Below, in pieces: positions 17,615 to 26,165 of a stretch of 64,000 nt of DNA (within the stretch, counting starts at the first letter, position 1; the number at the start of each line of letters is the position of its first letter). The DNA lies in assembly GCA_937894725.1 (NCBI GenBank), contig CALAYL010000049.1, positions 12,780-76,779 on the forward strand, in the 5' to 3' direction. The stretch is from an uncultured Bacteroidota bacterium (lineage in GTDB: Bacteria; Bacteroidota; Bacteroidia; Chitinophagales; LD1). The notes below the pieces were generated by a model that had not been told where the DNA came from, searched no databases, and saw only the letters and a program-made list of their open reading frames with translations. The translations under genes were made by a program, and so were the position numbers.

Positions 17615-18207
17615 TTTTAAAAAAATACAATCTAGAACTTCATCGAATTACATGGTCCGATATCGAAACTATCCGTACATGGCGCAATGACCCAAAGATA
17701 CAACAGCACATGTTTTTCAAACAAACCATCACTACAGAAATGCAGCAAAATTGGTTTAAAAAAGCAGATACAATTCACAACTTTTATTTTAAAATAGTGT
17801 ATCTAAATCAAGCTGTAGGTTTGATACATGTATCAGATATTGATTTTAAAAAAAGGGATGCGTTTTCTGGTCTTTTTATCTATGACGATAACTATCTATC
17901 TACCGATGTGCCGGCTCGCGCTTCCCTCTGCATGCTCGATTATTTTTTTGAAGAAAATATACTTTACACTCTTTATGCAAAAACAAAAAAAGATAACGTT
18001 ACAGCTATCAAATACAATCAATCACTGGGTTTTGAAATAGCAGGTGATATTGAAAACGAAACCGGCTATCTGCTCCGTCTCACTCGCGAAAATTACCTGC
18101 ATAAATGCCAACCTTTTAAAACGTTTTTTGGCAAGTCGGGCATAGCCATTGAGTATGACGATACCTTGTCTGTTGATAGGCTTTGGCAAGAAAAAATTAA
18201 ATCATAA
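17611..18207 (+). CDS. GNAT-family N-acetyltransferase (PseH-like)
   Basis: A 198-residue acetyltransferase. Residues 1-160 show the GNAT fold: ITWSDIETIRTWRNDP, the acetyl-CoA-facing strand with KIVYLNQAVGLIHVSDID, and a late NVTAIKYNQSLGFEIAGD motif. This layout resembles PseH and RimJ-like sugar-amine acetyltransferases. With GT2 overlapping by 4 bp and KASIII/ACP upstream, it may acetylate an amino sugar of a surface glycan. That is inference. The gene is followed by a strong bidirectional terminator. Confidence 0.83.
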   Translation: MILKKYNLELHRITWSDIETIRTWRNDPKIQQHMFFKQTITTEMQQNWFKKADTIHNFYFKIVYLNQAVGLIHVSDIDFKKRDAFSGLFIYDDNYLSTDVPARASLCMLDYFFEENILYTLYAKTKKDNVTAIKYNQSLGFEIAGDIENETGYLLRLTRENYLHKCQPFKTFFGKSGIAIEYDDTLSVDRLWQEKIKS

Positions 18208-18212
18208 AAAAA

Positions 18213-18239
18213 GCCTCGAAAATTAGTTTCGAGGCTTTT
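18213..18239. terminator. Bidirectional terminator between GNAT and aconitase genes
   Basis: A perfect 9-bp stem GCCTCGAAA / TTTCGAGGC with a 5-nt loop. It is preceded by seven A and followed by four T, so it can end transcription of the plus-strand operon and of the convergent acn gene. Confidence 0.88.
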
Positions 18240-18258
18240 GCACTTTATGTGAAAGTGG

Positions 18259-20532
18259 TTATTTTCCCGCCACTTCTTTACGGATAATGTTTAGTGCTCC
18301 ACCTGCTTTAAACCACTCAATTTGCTGAGCGTTGTAAGTATGATTTGCCTTGATTTCGTCTTTAGTTCCATCTGCATGGTTCAACACTAATGTCAATGGC
18401 ACTCCTGGTGCAAATGTGGTCAAGCCTAAAATATCTATTGAATCGTCTTCTTGAAATTTGTTGTAGTCTTCTTTGTTTGCAAAAGTAAGACCCAGCATAC
18501 CTTGTTTTTTCAAGTTGGTTTCGTGGATACGAGCAAATGATTTTACCAATACTACTCGCACACCAAGGTGACGTGGCTCCATAGCCGCATGCTCTCTCGA
18601 AGAACCCTCACCGTAGTTTTCATCGCCTACTACGATAGAGCCTATGCCTGCCGCCTTGTATGCACGCTGTACAGCTGGCACTGTATCATACTGCCCAGTC
18701 AACTGGTTTTTTACTGAGTTTGGTGTTTCATTAAAGAAGTTCACCGCACCAATAAGCATATTGTTTGAAATATTATCTAAATGACCACGATATTTCAACC
18801 AAGGTCCGGCCATTGAAATATGGTCTGTCGTACACTTACCTTTTGCTTTTATCAATAACTTTAATCCTTTCAAATCAGTACCTTCCCATGCAGTGAATGG
18901 ATCTAATAACTGTAGTCTGTCCGATTTTGGATCTACAATCACTTTTACAAGGCTACCATCAGCTACAGGAGCTTGAAAACCTGCATCTTCTACTCCAAAA
19001 CCTTTTGGAGGCAATTCTAAGCCTGTAGGCTCATCAAACATGACTTGTTCGCCATTTTTATTGGTGAGGGTATCGGTCATTGGATTGAAATCTAAACGGC
19101 CTGCAATGGCAATAGCGGCTACCATCTCAGGTGAGGTTACAAATGCATGCGTATTTGGATTTCCATCTGCACGTTTAGAAAAATTTCTATTAAATGAATG
19201 TACAATACTGTTCTTAGGTGCATTTTTAGGGTCACTATATCTAGCCCATTGCCCTATACATGGCCCACAAGCATTGGTAAATATAGTCGCATTCAAATCT
19301 TCAAATATTTTAAGCAAACCATCTCGTTCTGCGGTATATCTCACTTGCTCAGAACCCGGATTGATACCAAATTCTGCTTTGGTTTCTAATCCCTTATCTA
19401 CGGCCTGTTTGGCTATAGATGCCGCTCTGGTCAAATCTTCATAAGAAGAGTTTGTACATGACCCTATCAAGCCCCACTCTATATCTAACGGCCATCCGTT
19501 AGCTTTTGCTTTTTCAGTCATTTGTCCTACCTCAGTAGCTAAATCTGGTGTGAAAGGTCCGTTTAATAAGGGTTTCAATGTATTCAAGTCAATTTCTATC
19601 AATTGGTCAAAATACTTTTCAGGATTTGCATACACCTCAGGGTCTCCCGTCAAGTGCTCTTTTATTGCATTAGCAGCATCTGCCACCTCTGCTCTATCTG
19701 TAGCTCTAAGATAACGCTCCATTGAATCATCATAGCCAAAGGTAGAAGTGGTAGCTCCTACTTCTGCGCCCATGTTACAAATCGTTCCTTTTCCTGTACA
19801 AGAAAGAGAGATAGCGCCCTCACCGAAGTATTCGATTATAGCACCTGTACCACCTTTTACTGTTAAGATTTCAGCTACTTTCAAAATCACATCTTTCGCA
19901 GAGCTCCATCCACTAAGTTTGCCTGTTAATTTTACACCTATCAATTTAGGAAATTTCAATTCCCAAGACATTCCTGCCATTACATCTACTGCATCTGCAC
20001 CACCCACACCTATAGCTACCATACCCAATCCACCAGCATTCACAGTATGTGAGTCGGTACCTATCATCATGCCTCCTGGGAACGCGTAATTTTCTAAAAC
20101 TACTTGGTGAATAATACCAGCGCCTGGTTTCCAAAAACCAATGCCATACTTGTTAGATACAGAAGCTAGGAAATTAAACACTTCATTGCTGGTGTTTAAC
20201 GCTTCTTGTAAATCTTTTTCTGCACCTAGTTTCGCTTGAATTAAGTGGTCACAATGCACCGTAGATGGCACTGCTACTTGCGGACGACCTGCTTGCATAA
20301 ACTGCAATAATGCCATCTGAGCAGTAGCATCTTGCATTGCTACTCGGTCTGGGGCAAAATCTACATACGAGTTGCCTCTTTCAAAACTGCTCAACACGGT
20401 GTCTGCATGTAAGTGCGAATACAATATTTTTTCGGATAGCGTCAATGGTTTATTCAAAACTTTTCGCGCTGCTGCTACCTTCTCAGGAAGTTCGGCATAT
20501 ACTTTTCGGATCATTTCGATATCAAAAGCCAT
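18259..20532 (-). CDS. acn: Aconitate hydratase, mitochondrial-type
   Basis: A 757-residue TCA-cycle enzyme that interconverts citrate and isocitrate with a [4Fe-4S] cluster. The three cluster ligands are Cys359 (GSCTNSS), Cys422 and Cys425 (CGPCIGQ). The early RVAMQDATAQMALLQF and PSTVHCDHLIQA blocks and the late swivel domain with GDENYGEGSSREHAA are all present. Its length and block order match the mitochondrial-type aconitases, common in Bacteroidota, over bacterial AcnA/AcnB. The nearest genes are unrelated. It ends 20 bp from a bidirectional terminator. Confidence 0.97.
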   Translation of the reverse strand: MAFDIEMIRKVYAELPEKVAAARKVLNKPLTLSEKILYSHLHADTVLSSFERGNSYVDFAPDRVAMQDATAQMALLQFMQAGRPQVAVPSTVHCDHLIQAKLGAEKDLQEALNTSNEVFNFLASVSNKYGIGFWKPGAGIIHQVVLENYAFPGGMMIGTDSHTVNAGGLGMVAIGVGGADAVDVMAGMSWELKFPKLIGVKLTGKLSGWSSAKDVILKVAEILTVKGGTGAIIEYFGEGAISLSCTGKGTICNMGAEVGATTSTFGYDDSMERYLRATDRAEVADAANAIKEHLTGDPEVYANPEKYFDQLIEIDLNTLKPLLNGPFTPDLATEVGQMTEKAKANGWPLDIEWGLIGSCTNSSYEDLTRAASIAKQAVDKGLETKAEFGINPGSEQVRYTAERDGLLKIFEDLNATIFTNACGPCIGQWARYSDPKNAPKNSIVHSFNRNFSKRADGNPNTHAFVTSPEMVAAIAIAGRLDFNPMTDTLTNKNGEQVMFDEPTGLELPPKGFGVEDAGFQAPVADGSLVKVIVDPKSDRLQLLDPFTAWEGTDLKGLKLLIKAKGKCTTDHISMAGPWLKYRGHLDNISNNMLIGAVNFFNETPNSVKNQLTGQYDTVPAVQRAYKAAGIGSIVVGDENYGEGSSREHAAMEPRHLGVRVVLVKSFARIHETNLKKQGMLGLTFANKEDYNKFQEDDSIDILGLTTFAPGVPLTLVLNHADGTKDEIKANHTYNAQQIEWFKAGGALNIIRKEVAGK

Positions 20533-20843
20533 GATATTTATTTTTTAATTTAGTGAGAAAATGGGTTGTCTTTTGTTTGGCGGTGTAAAGGTAAAAAAAC
20601 CAAGTGAAAAAGGGTAATGCTTAGCTAGTAAAGTAGTAGTAGAAATCTCTTTTTAGCGAATTTTCGCTAAAAAGAGATTTGGAATTATAAAAAGGGGAAT
20701 TAAGCATTCTATTTTTAAAGTGCTTTTTAGTCCCTATATTTTTTTCAATAAGAAAAAACAAACTCCACTAGAAAACATAAATCTTCCCCCTGCCTGTTGT
20801 TTTTTTTGATTTAATCATCGTATATTTAAGAAAAAAAGCAAAT
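20533..20843. other. Divergent intergenic region between acn and osmC (311 bp)
   Basis: No gene is seen. The region carries the upstream sequences of both divergent genes and an 18-bp perfect inverted repeat at 20643-20680. A TACCTTTA, one base off the -7 consensus, lies on the minus strand upstream of acn. Long A and T runs occur throughout. Confidence 0.7.
20643..20680. repeat. Perfect 18-bp inverted repeat (hairpin)
   Basis: AAATCTCTTTTTAGCGAA at 20643-20660 is exactly complementary to 20663-20680, with only TT between, so it is close to a 38-bp palindrome. It lies between two divergent genes, so it is not an ordinary end-of-gene terminator. It could be a protein-binding site or a leftover repeat element. 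Confidence 0.85.
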
Positions 20844-21266
20844 ATGAGCGCCACACACCACATCGACCTCGCACACAGATCGGGTATGACTTTTTCGATT
20901 ACTCAAGATGGGCATAAATACCTAGTAGATGCGCACAAAGAGAATGGAGGCGAGGACAATGGCCCTGCACCCAAAGCGTTTATTTTGTCTGCCTTAGCAG
21001 GTTGTACAGCTATGGATGTAGTATCGCTTTTAGCTAAAATGAAAGTAGTTTATACCGACTTTTCTATTGCTGTAGATGGCACACTCACCGAAGATCACCC
21101 CAAAACCTACCACCTAGTCAATCTGGTTTACAAAATTAAAATAGACAGCGAAGAAGATAGAGCTAAAATGGCTAAGAGTGTAGAGCTATCTCAAACTAAA
21201 TACTGCGGGGTGGCTGCAATGGTAAGAAGTTTTGCTATTTTAAATTATACTATTGAATATATTTAA
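20844..21266 (+). CDS. OsmC-family peroxide-reducing protein
   Basis: A 140-residue OsmC/Ohr-like protein. The two redox cysteines are present: Cys54 (LAGCTAMDVV) and Cys121 (TKYCGVAAM). The family reduces organic hydroperoxides in the cytosol with dithiol donors. The sequence around Cys54 fits the OsmC/YhfA branch better than Ohr. It begins 311 bp from divergent acn and lies 3 bp before the potassium channel gene, so those two probably form an operon. Confidence 0.9.
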   Translation: MSATHHIDLAHRSGMTFSITQDGHKYLVDAHKENGGEDNGPAPKAFILSALAGCTAMDVVSLLAKMKVVYTDFSIAVDGTLTEDHPKTYHLVNLVYKIKIDSEEDRAKMAKSVELSQTKYCGVAAMVRSFAILNYTIEYI

Positions 21267-21269
21267 AAC

Positions 21270-22292
21270 ATGCTTAGAACTGCCCTTGTCCGCAATCTCA
21301 AAAACCCTGTATTTAATCTGGCACGCTTATTTTTCCTATTTGGCCTAGTATTAGGCATAGGAGTAGTCGGCTATATACTGATAGAGCATTTTACATTATT
21401 AGATGCTATCTATATGACCGTGATAACGCTATCTACTGTAGGATTCAATGAGGTAAATCATTTGAGTGATCATGGTCGAATGTTTACCATATTTCTGATC
21501 ATCACCAATATCGGTTTGTTCGCGTACTTCATAGCCCTTATCACTCGCTATTTTCTCGATGGCGATTTTTTGAAAGAATATAAATTATACAAAATGATGA
21601 ATAAAGTAAACCTCCTCACCGACCATGTGATAGTCTGCGGCTTGGGTAGAAATGGCATAGCCACCTGCGAAACCTTGTTACTAAACAAAATCCCATTTGT
21701 GGTAATAGAACAAGAGCTAGAGCGTATCGAAAATTGCCCATTAGAAATAGGCTACTACATAATATCTGACGCTACACGTGATGACACATTGATAGAGGCA
21801 GGCATAGACAAAGCAAGGGCGTTAATTGTCACTTTGCCCGAAGATGCCGACAATCTCTTTACGGTGCTTACCGCAAGAGAGCTAAATAAAAATCTATTGA
21901 TAGTATCCAGAGCATCTAAAGATAGTTCTGTAAAAAAATTAAAAATAGCAGGTGCTGATAATGTGCTGATGCCCGACAAACTGGGCGGTGTACACATGGC
22001 TACCTTAGTGCTTTCGCCCGATGTCAAAGAATTTATAGATATTCTTTCTAGTCGTTCGTCAGATGAGTTTATGATAAAAGAAATCATAGCTAAGCGCACT
22101 TTCATCATGCACAAAGCAGAATGTTGGGAAAAAACAGGAGCTACGATTTTGGGTATAAAAAAGCAGGACAATGAATACATTCTCAATCCTCAGCCCGAAC
22201 AAGAAGTGCTAGAAGGCTGGCGGCTGATAGTGATGGGCTCTTCTCTCCAACTCCAAAATATAGAGGAGCATATAGCGGAAATGAAGAGTTAG
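21270..22292 (+). CDS. Potassium channel with RCK (TrkA-N/TrkA-C) domains
   Basis: A 340-residue two-TM channel. TM1 is near residues 17-38, the pore loop has TVITLSTVGFNEVN, then TM2 near 70-92. The selectivity filter reads TVGFN where TVGYG is usual. The cytosolic RCK domain starts HVIVCGLGRNGIATCE (GxGxxG Rossmann) and continues to a C-terminal TrkA-C lobe (about 250-335). Such channels are gated by ligands or ions bound at the RCK ring. It follows OsmC by 3 bp. Confidence 0.9.
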   Translation: MLRTALVRNLKNPVFNLARLFFLFGLVLGIGVVGYILIEHFTLLDAIYMTVITLSTVGFNEVNHLSDHGRMFTIFLIITNIGLFAYFIALITRYFLDGDFLKEYKLYKMMNKVNLLTDHVIVCGLGRNGIATCETLLLNKIPFVVIEQELERIENCPLEIGYYIISDATRDDTLIEAGIDKARALIVTLPEDADNLFTVLTARELNKNLLIVSRASKDSSVKKLKIAGADNVLMPDKLGGVHMATLVLSPDVKEFIDILSSRSSDEFMIKEIIAKRTFIMHKAECWEKTGATILGIKKQDNEYILNPQPEQEVLEGWRLIVMGSSLQLQNIEEHIAEMKS

Positions 22293-22444
22293 GGTTTTTT
22301 TAAAGTAAATTGCCCCACCCTCTCGCTAAGTTTAGAAAGGCGTAACTTGTGATGGAAAATAGACCTACTATTCTCAAATAGTTTTATCTTTCACTTTTAA
22401 AATAAAAACGCAGATACTGCGTTACAGAGCTACAATTTATCTAC

Positions 22445-23899
22445 ATGCGTTTGTTCCCTCTTTTTCTTTTTATCGGACTATTTGGTCTATCACTTTCGCT
22501 CACCCAATGCAAAAAAGAACCTCCTATAAACGGCACAGGCATTAGCTTTACGACCGATACATTGACGTTTGATACGGTATTTACTTCGCTGGGTTCTACG
22601 ACTCGCTATTTCAAAGTGAAAAACAATACCACTAAAGACATTACAATTTCCAACATACAACTCATGGGCCTTCAGGGCAATCAGTTTAGACTTAATGTTG
22701 ATGGCGTATCGGGCAAAAGCTTTACTAATGTAGAAGTGCTCGCCAAAGACAGCATGTATGTATTTGTAGAAGTGACCGTAAACCCCAATGCCTCAAACGC
22801 ACCTTTTGTGATACAAGATGAAGTCGTATTTTCGGTTAAAGGGCAAGTTCAAAAAGTAATACTCGAAGCTTGGGGTCAAAATGCTTACTATCACTTAGGC
22901 GAACAGTATTCGACCTCAAACCCACCTGGGCTTTGGCTTACAGATAAACCACACATCATTCTCGCTAAAAGAGATAGTTTTCCGGGCATGGAAGTCAAAG
23001 CGGGGGTTACACTCAATATTCCATCAGGAGCTCGTTTGTTTTTCGGGCCTGGAGCGCTACTTTCTGTTGATGGCACCTTGAATGCTTTGTCAAATCAAGG
23101 CGATAGTATTTCGTTTGATGGTCTTCGGTTAGAATCTTTCTATCAAGATAGGCCTGGCCAGTGGTTAGGGATTATTTTTGGGCGTACTGCCAAAATATAT
23201 ATGAGAAGTTGCATGATTACCGAATCCACATTTGGCCTCTCTGATGAGCATATTTTGAACGTACTAGTAGGAAAGCGTATCACTACTTCTGCCCTGCCCA
23301 GTTATGGCAGCGCCACTCCTGAAATAACACTCGATAAATGTATCATCAAGCACACGGCTGGCACAGCGCTCACGGCTATATCGACTAAGCTGAGGGCTAC
23401 TAATTGCCTTCTCCATACGGCTGGGGGCAATGTTACTGGACTTTTCCTAGGGGGCGATTATGAATTTACTCATTGCACTATGGCGAATGTTTACACCAAA
23501 TATGTAGATCATCGATCGCCTTGTCTGGTAGTAGCAGATAGAATAGTAGATATTGATAACACCCCTATCTCAAACCCCAACTTGACCGCAAAGTTTACGA
23601 ACTGCATCGTATATGGCAATCTGCAAGATGAATTTGGTTTTGTAACCGCTTTGCCTTCGAGCCAGATTACATTCGAAAATTGTTTACTTAAAACTGATGT
23701 AGATTCTTTCGCTATGGTAGGCAATACAAATTGCACATTGAACAAAGACCCGAAATTTAAAGACTCTACTAAAGAAATATATACTCCCGACAGTATCCCA
23801 TCGCCCGCAGTCAATAGTGGCAAAGTCACTGGTATCACCAACGATTTATTTTATAAACTCCGAGATGCATTGCCTGATATGGGTGCTTTGGAATGGTAA
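22445..23899 (+). CDS. Lipoprotein with right-handed beta-helix domain
   Basis: A 484-residue lipoprotein; the signal peptide ends in SLTQC (Cys23). An N-terminal beta-sandwich-like part (about 30-140, with FKVKNNTTKDITISNIQL) is followed by a solenoid of parallel beta-helix type with repeated small turns (MRSCMITEST, LDKCIIKHTAG, ATNCLLHTAGG, FTHCTMANVY, FTNCIVYGN, FENCLLKTD). The ending LPDMGALEW is the usual close of choice-of-anchor Q-type beta-helix proteins. The function is unknown; surface polysaccharide binding or lyase activity are possible, but no catalytic residues were recognised. It is followed 19 bp later by the patatin gene. Confidence 0.78.
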   Translation: MRLFPLFLFIGLFGLSLSLTQCKKEPPINGTGISFTTDTLTFDTVFTSLGSTTRYFKVKNNTTKDITISNIQLMGLQGNQFRLNVDGVSGKSFTNVEVLAKDSMYVFVEVTVNPNASNAPFVIQDEVVFSVKGQVQKVILEAWGQNAYYHLGEQYSTSNPPGLWLTDKPHIILAKRDSFPGMEVKAGVTLNIPSGARLFFGPGALLSVDGTLNALSNQGDSISFDGLRLESFYQDRPGQWLGIIFGRTAKIYMRSCMITESTFGLSDEHILNVLVGKRITTSALPSYGSATPEITLDKCIIKHTAGTALTAISTKLRATNCLLHTAGGNVTGLFLGGDYEFTHCTMANVYTKYVDHRSPCLVVADRIVDIDNTPISNPNLTAKFTNCIVYGNLQDEFGFVTALPSSQITFENCLLKTDVDSFAMVGNTNCTLNKDPKFKDSTKEIYTPDSIPSPAVNSGKVTGITNDLFYKLRDALPDMGALEW

Positions 23900-23918
23900 A
23901 AATTACTAGCTTTAGTGC

Positions 23919-26132
23919 ATGGGTATCCTAAAAAAAATATATTACTTTTTTCCAGTACAGCTACTGCTTTTAAACCTCCGAAAATACCCTGCATTTCTCC
24001 TTACGTGGCTGCTATGCTTTGGTATAGCTACAGGTGTAATCGGCATAGAGTACGGAGCTCCCAATCTATTTTTTGACCCTGAATATCTAGGCAAAACTGG
24101 CTATCTAAGTTTTGCATTGGTAGGTATCGGTTTCGGCTCATTTTTTGTAGCATGGAATCTCAATTGCTATATACTCCACAATCATCGTTTTCCATTTTTG
24201 ACACGGTATAAAAAACCCATGGGGCTTTTTTTTCTTAACAATGCCATCATTCCTATCATCTTTATCGTAGGTTATTTTCGAAATGTAATTATTTACCAAC
24301 GACAATATGAGTACAGCACCTATAAACATATCGCTATCGACTTACTAGGGTTTACTGCTGGCGCGTCTTTGATCATATTGCTCACCGCATTTTATTACTC
24401 TTTTACCAATCGCGAAAAGTTATACTCCAAAGAAGACAAAAGCAAACGATGGAGATTTTGGATTATGAAAAGAGAATTCTTTTCATACGACCAAGATGAG
24501 CGGGTAAAGGTGACTTCTTTTTTATCGAGAGGTATCCATATCGTAAATATAGACCCACTCCTGCCTACCGAATACGAAGATGCTCGGTTGGTTTTTCGTC
24601 AACATCACCTCAATGCACTCTTAGCTCAAGGAGTCATTTTTATCATCATTATATCGATTGGTTTTTATATCGAAAATCCCATTTTTCAGCTGCCTGTAAT
24701 CGGTAGCGCACTCCTCTTTTTATCCCTCCTGATTTCTATTTTTGGAAGCCTCACCTACTGGACAGGACGCTGGGCAACGGTGATGATAATTTGTATTTTG
24801 ATTTTTACGAACTATCTCAGCCAGTTTGATTTTCTGGGTTATAAAAGTGCTGCTTATGGACTTACCTACAATATAGATAACCTACGAAAATACAGTATGC
24901 AAGAATTTAGGGACCTAGCCTCTGATAGCAATATTCGTGAAGACTCTCGTTATTTTACCGCCATTTTAAATAACTGGAAGAAAAAGCAACCTCGTGCCAC
25001 AAAACCCAAACTCCTTTTTATCAATGCCAGTGGTGGTGGCTCTAGAGCCAGTATGTTTAGCACCGTTATACTTCAGCATGCAGATAGTTTACTCCAAAAC
25101 ACCCTCTTCGACCGCATCTTTATGATGAGCGGTGCATCTGGTGGCATGTTTGGATTAGCTACTATTCGAGAATTGTTTTTGGAAAAAAAACTAGGCGCTT
25201 ATATTGATTTGACAGATAAAAAATATGCCCGACAGCTGGCAGGCGACCTACTTAATCCTATGTTTATATCTATGCTCAGCAATGATATTTTACTCCCTAT
25301 TCATAAGTTTAAGTTTGATAGTATCACTTACTTTAGAGATAGAGGATATATGATGGAGCAACAGTTTATAAAAAATGTAGAAGGCAGATTAAACAAACGG
25401 GTGAGCGATTATAAGAGTTTTGAATACAGTGGACTGATTCCATTGCTCACTATGCATACTACAGTGATAAACGATTCAAGGAGATTTTTTATTAGTCCAC
25501 ATCCTGTAAGTTTTTTGATGCGTCAGCGAAAAGAGTATCAATCTAATACTTTACCAGAAATAGATGCGATTGATTTTGGTGCTTTCTTCAAAAATCAACG
25601 CGGCAATAATCTTCGATTTACTTCCGCACTACGTATGAATGCTACTTTCCCATTCATTCTTCCAAACACCCAATTGCCGACAGATCCACCTACCTTTGTG
25701 ATGGATGGTGGTGCCGCTGATAATTTTGGCACTGAGACTTCACTTAGATTTATTCAAACCTTTAGAGATTGGATTAATCAAAATACAAGTGGCGTAATTA
25801 TTATTCAAATTAGAGATACTAAAAAAGAGGATGACCTAAGTACCTATTATGAAAAGAAAACTGTGTTAAGTCAGATGCTCGACCCTATTGGCCAATTTAT
25901 TTCTAACTTAGAAAACTATCAAGATTTTAGAGTAGATCAACAGCTCAACTCTATCAATTTGAATGTAAAATTACAGATGGTCACATTTGAGTATGTACCT
26001 GAAAAGAAAGAAGAGAAAGCCGCTCTCAGCTTACATCTTACCGAGCGAGAAAAGCGCGATATTTTTAGCGCAGTACATTCAACAAACAATACAAAAGCAT
26101 TTATACTTTTAGATAAATGGCTAAAGGAGTAA
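23919..26132 (+). CDS. Membrane-bound patatin-like phospholipase
   Basis: A 737-residue protein. The first 300 or so residues hold several TM helices in two groups (about 20-160 and 230-300). The C-terminal half is a patatin domain: the oxyanion-hole GGGSRAS near residue 370, the nucleophile elbow SGASGG near 401, and the catalytic Asp in DGGAADNFG near 595. The Ser-Asp dyad is therefore complete. It likely hydrolyses membrane lipids. The fusion of a multi-pass membrane part to patatin is unusual. Its 3' end shares a hairpin with the convergent secA. Confidence 0.85.
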   Translation: MGILKKIYYFFPVQLLLLNLRKYPAFLLTWLLCFGIATGVIGIEYGAPNLFFDPEYLGKTGYLSFALVGIGFGSFFVAWNLNCYILHNHRFPFLTRYKKPMGLFFLNNAIIPIIFIVGYFRNVIIYQRQYEYSTYKHIAIDLLGFTAGASLIILLTAFYYSFTNREKLYSKEDKSKRWRFWIMKREFFSYDQDERVKVTSFLSRGIHIVNIDPLLPTEYEDARLVFRQHHLNALLAQGVIFIIIISIGFYIENPIFQLPVIGSALLFLSLLISIFGSLTYWTGRWATVMIICILIFTNYLSQFDFLGYKSAAYGLTYNIDNLRKYSMQEFRDLASDSNIREDSRYFTAILNNWKKKQPRATKPKLLFINASGGGSRASMFSTVILQHADSLLQNTLFDRIFMMSGASGGMFGLATIRELFLEKKLGAYIDLTDKKYARQLAGDLLNPMFISMLSNDILLPIHKFKFDSITYFRDRGYMMEQQFIKNVEGRLNKRVSDYKSFEYSGLIPLLTMHTTVINDSRRFFISPHPVSFLMRQRKEYQSNTLPEIDAIDFGAFFKNQRGNNLRFTSALRMNATFPFILPNTQLPTDPPTFVMDGGAADNFGTETSLRFIQTFRDWINQNTSGVIIIQIRDTKKEDDLSTYYEKKTVLSQMLDPIGQFISNLENYQDFRVDQQLNSINLNVKLQMVTFEYVPEKKEEKAALSLHLTEREKRDIFSAVHSTNNTKAFILLDKWLKE

Positions 26133-26133
26133 A

Positions 26134-26165
26134 CATGGTAAAGAAGCTTATGCTTCTTTACCATG
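26134..26165. terminator. Hairpin at the convergent ends of the patatin and secA genes
   Basis: A 14-bp perfect stem CATGGTAAAGAAGC / GCTTCTTTACCATG with a TTAT loop. Its right arm encodes the last residues of SecA. The T-run is weak on both sides, so termination efficiency is uncertain. Confidence 0.65.
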
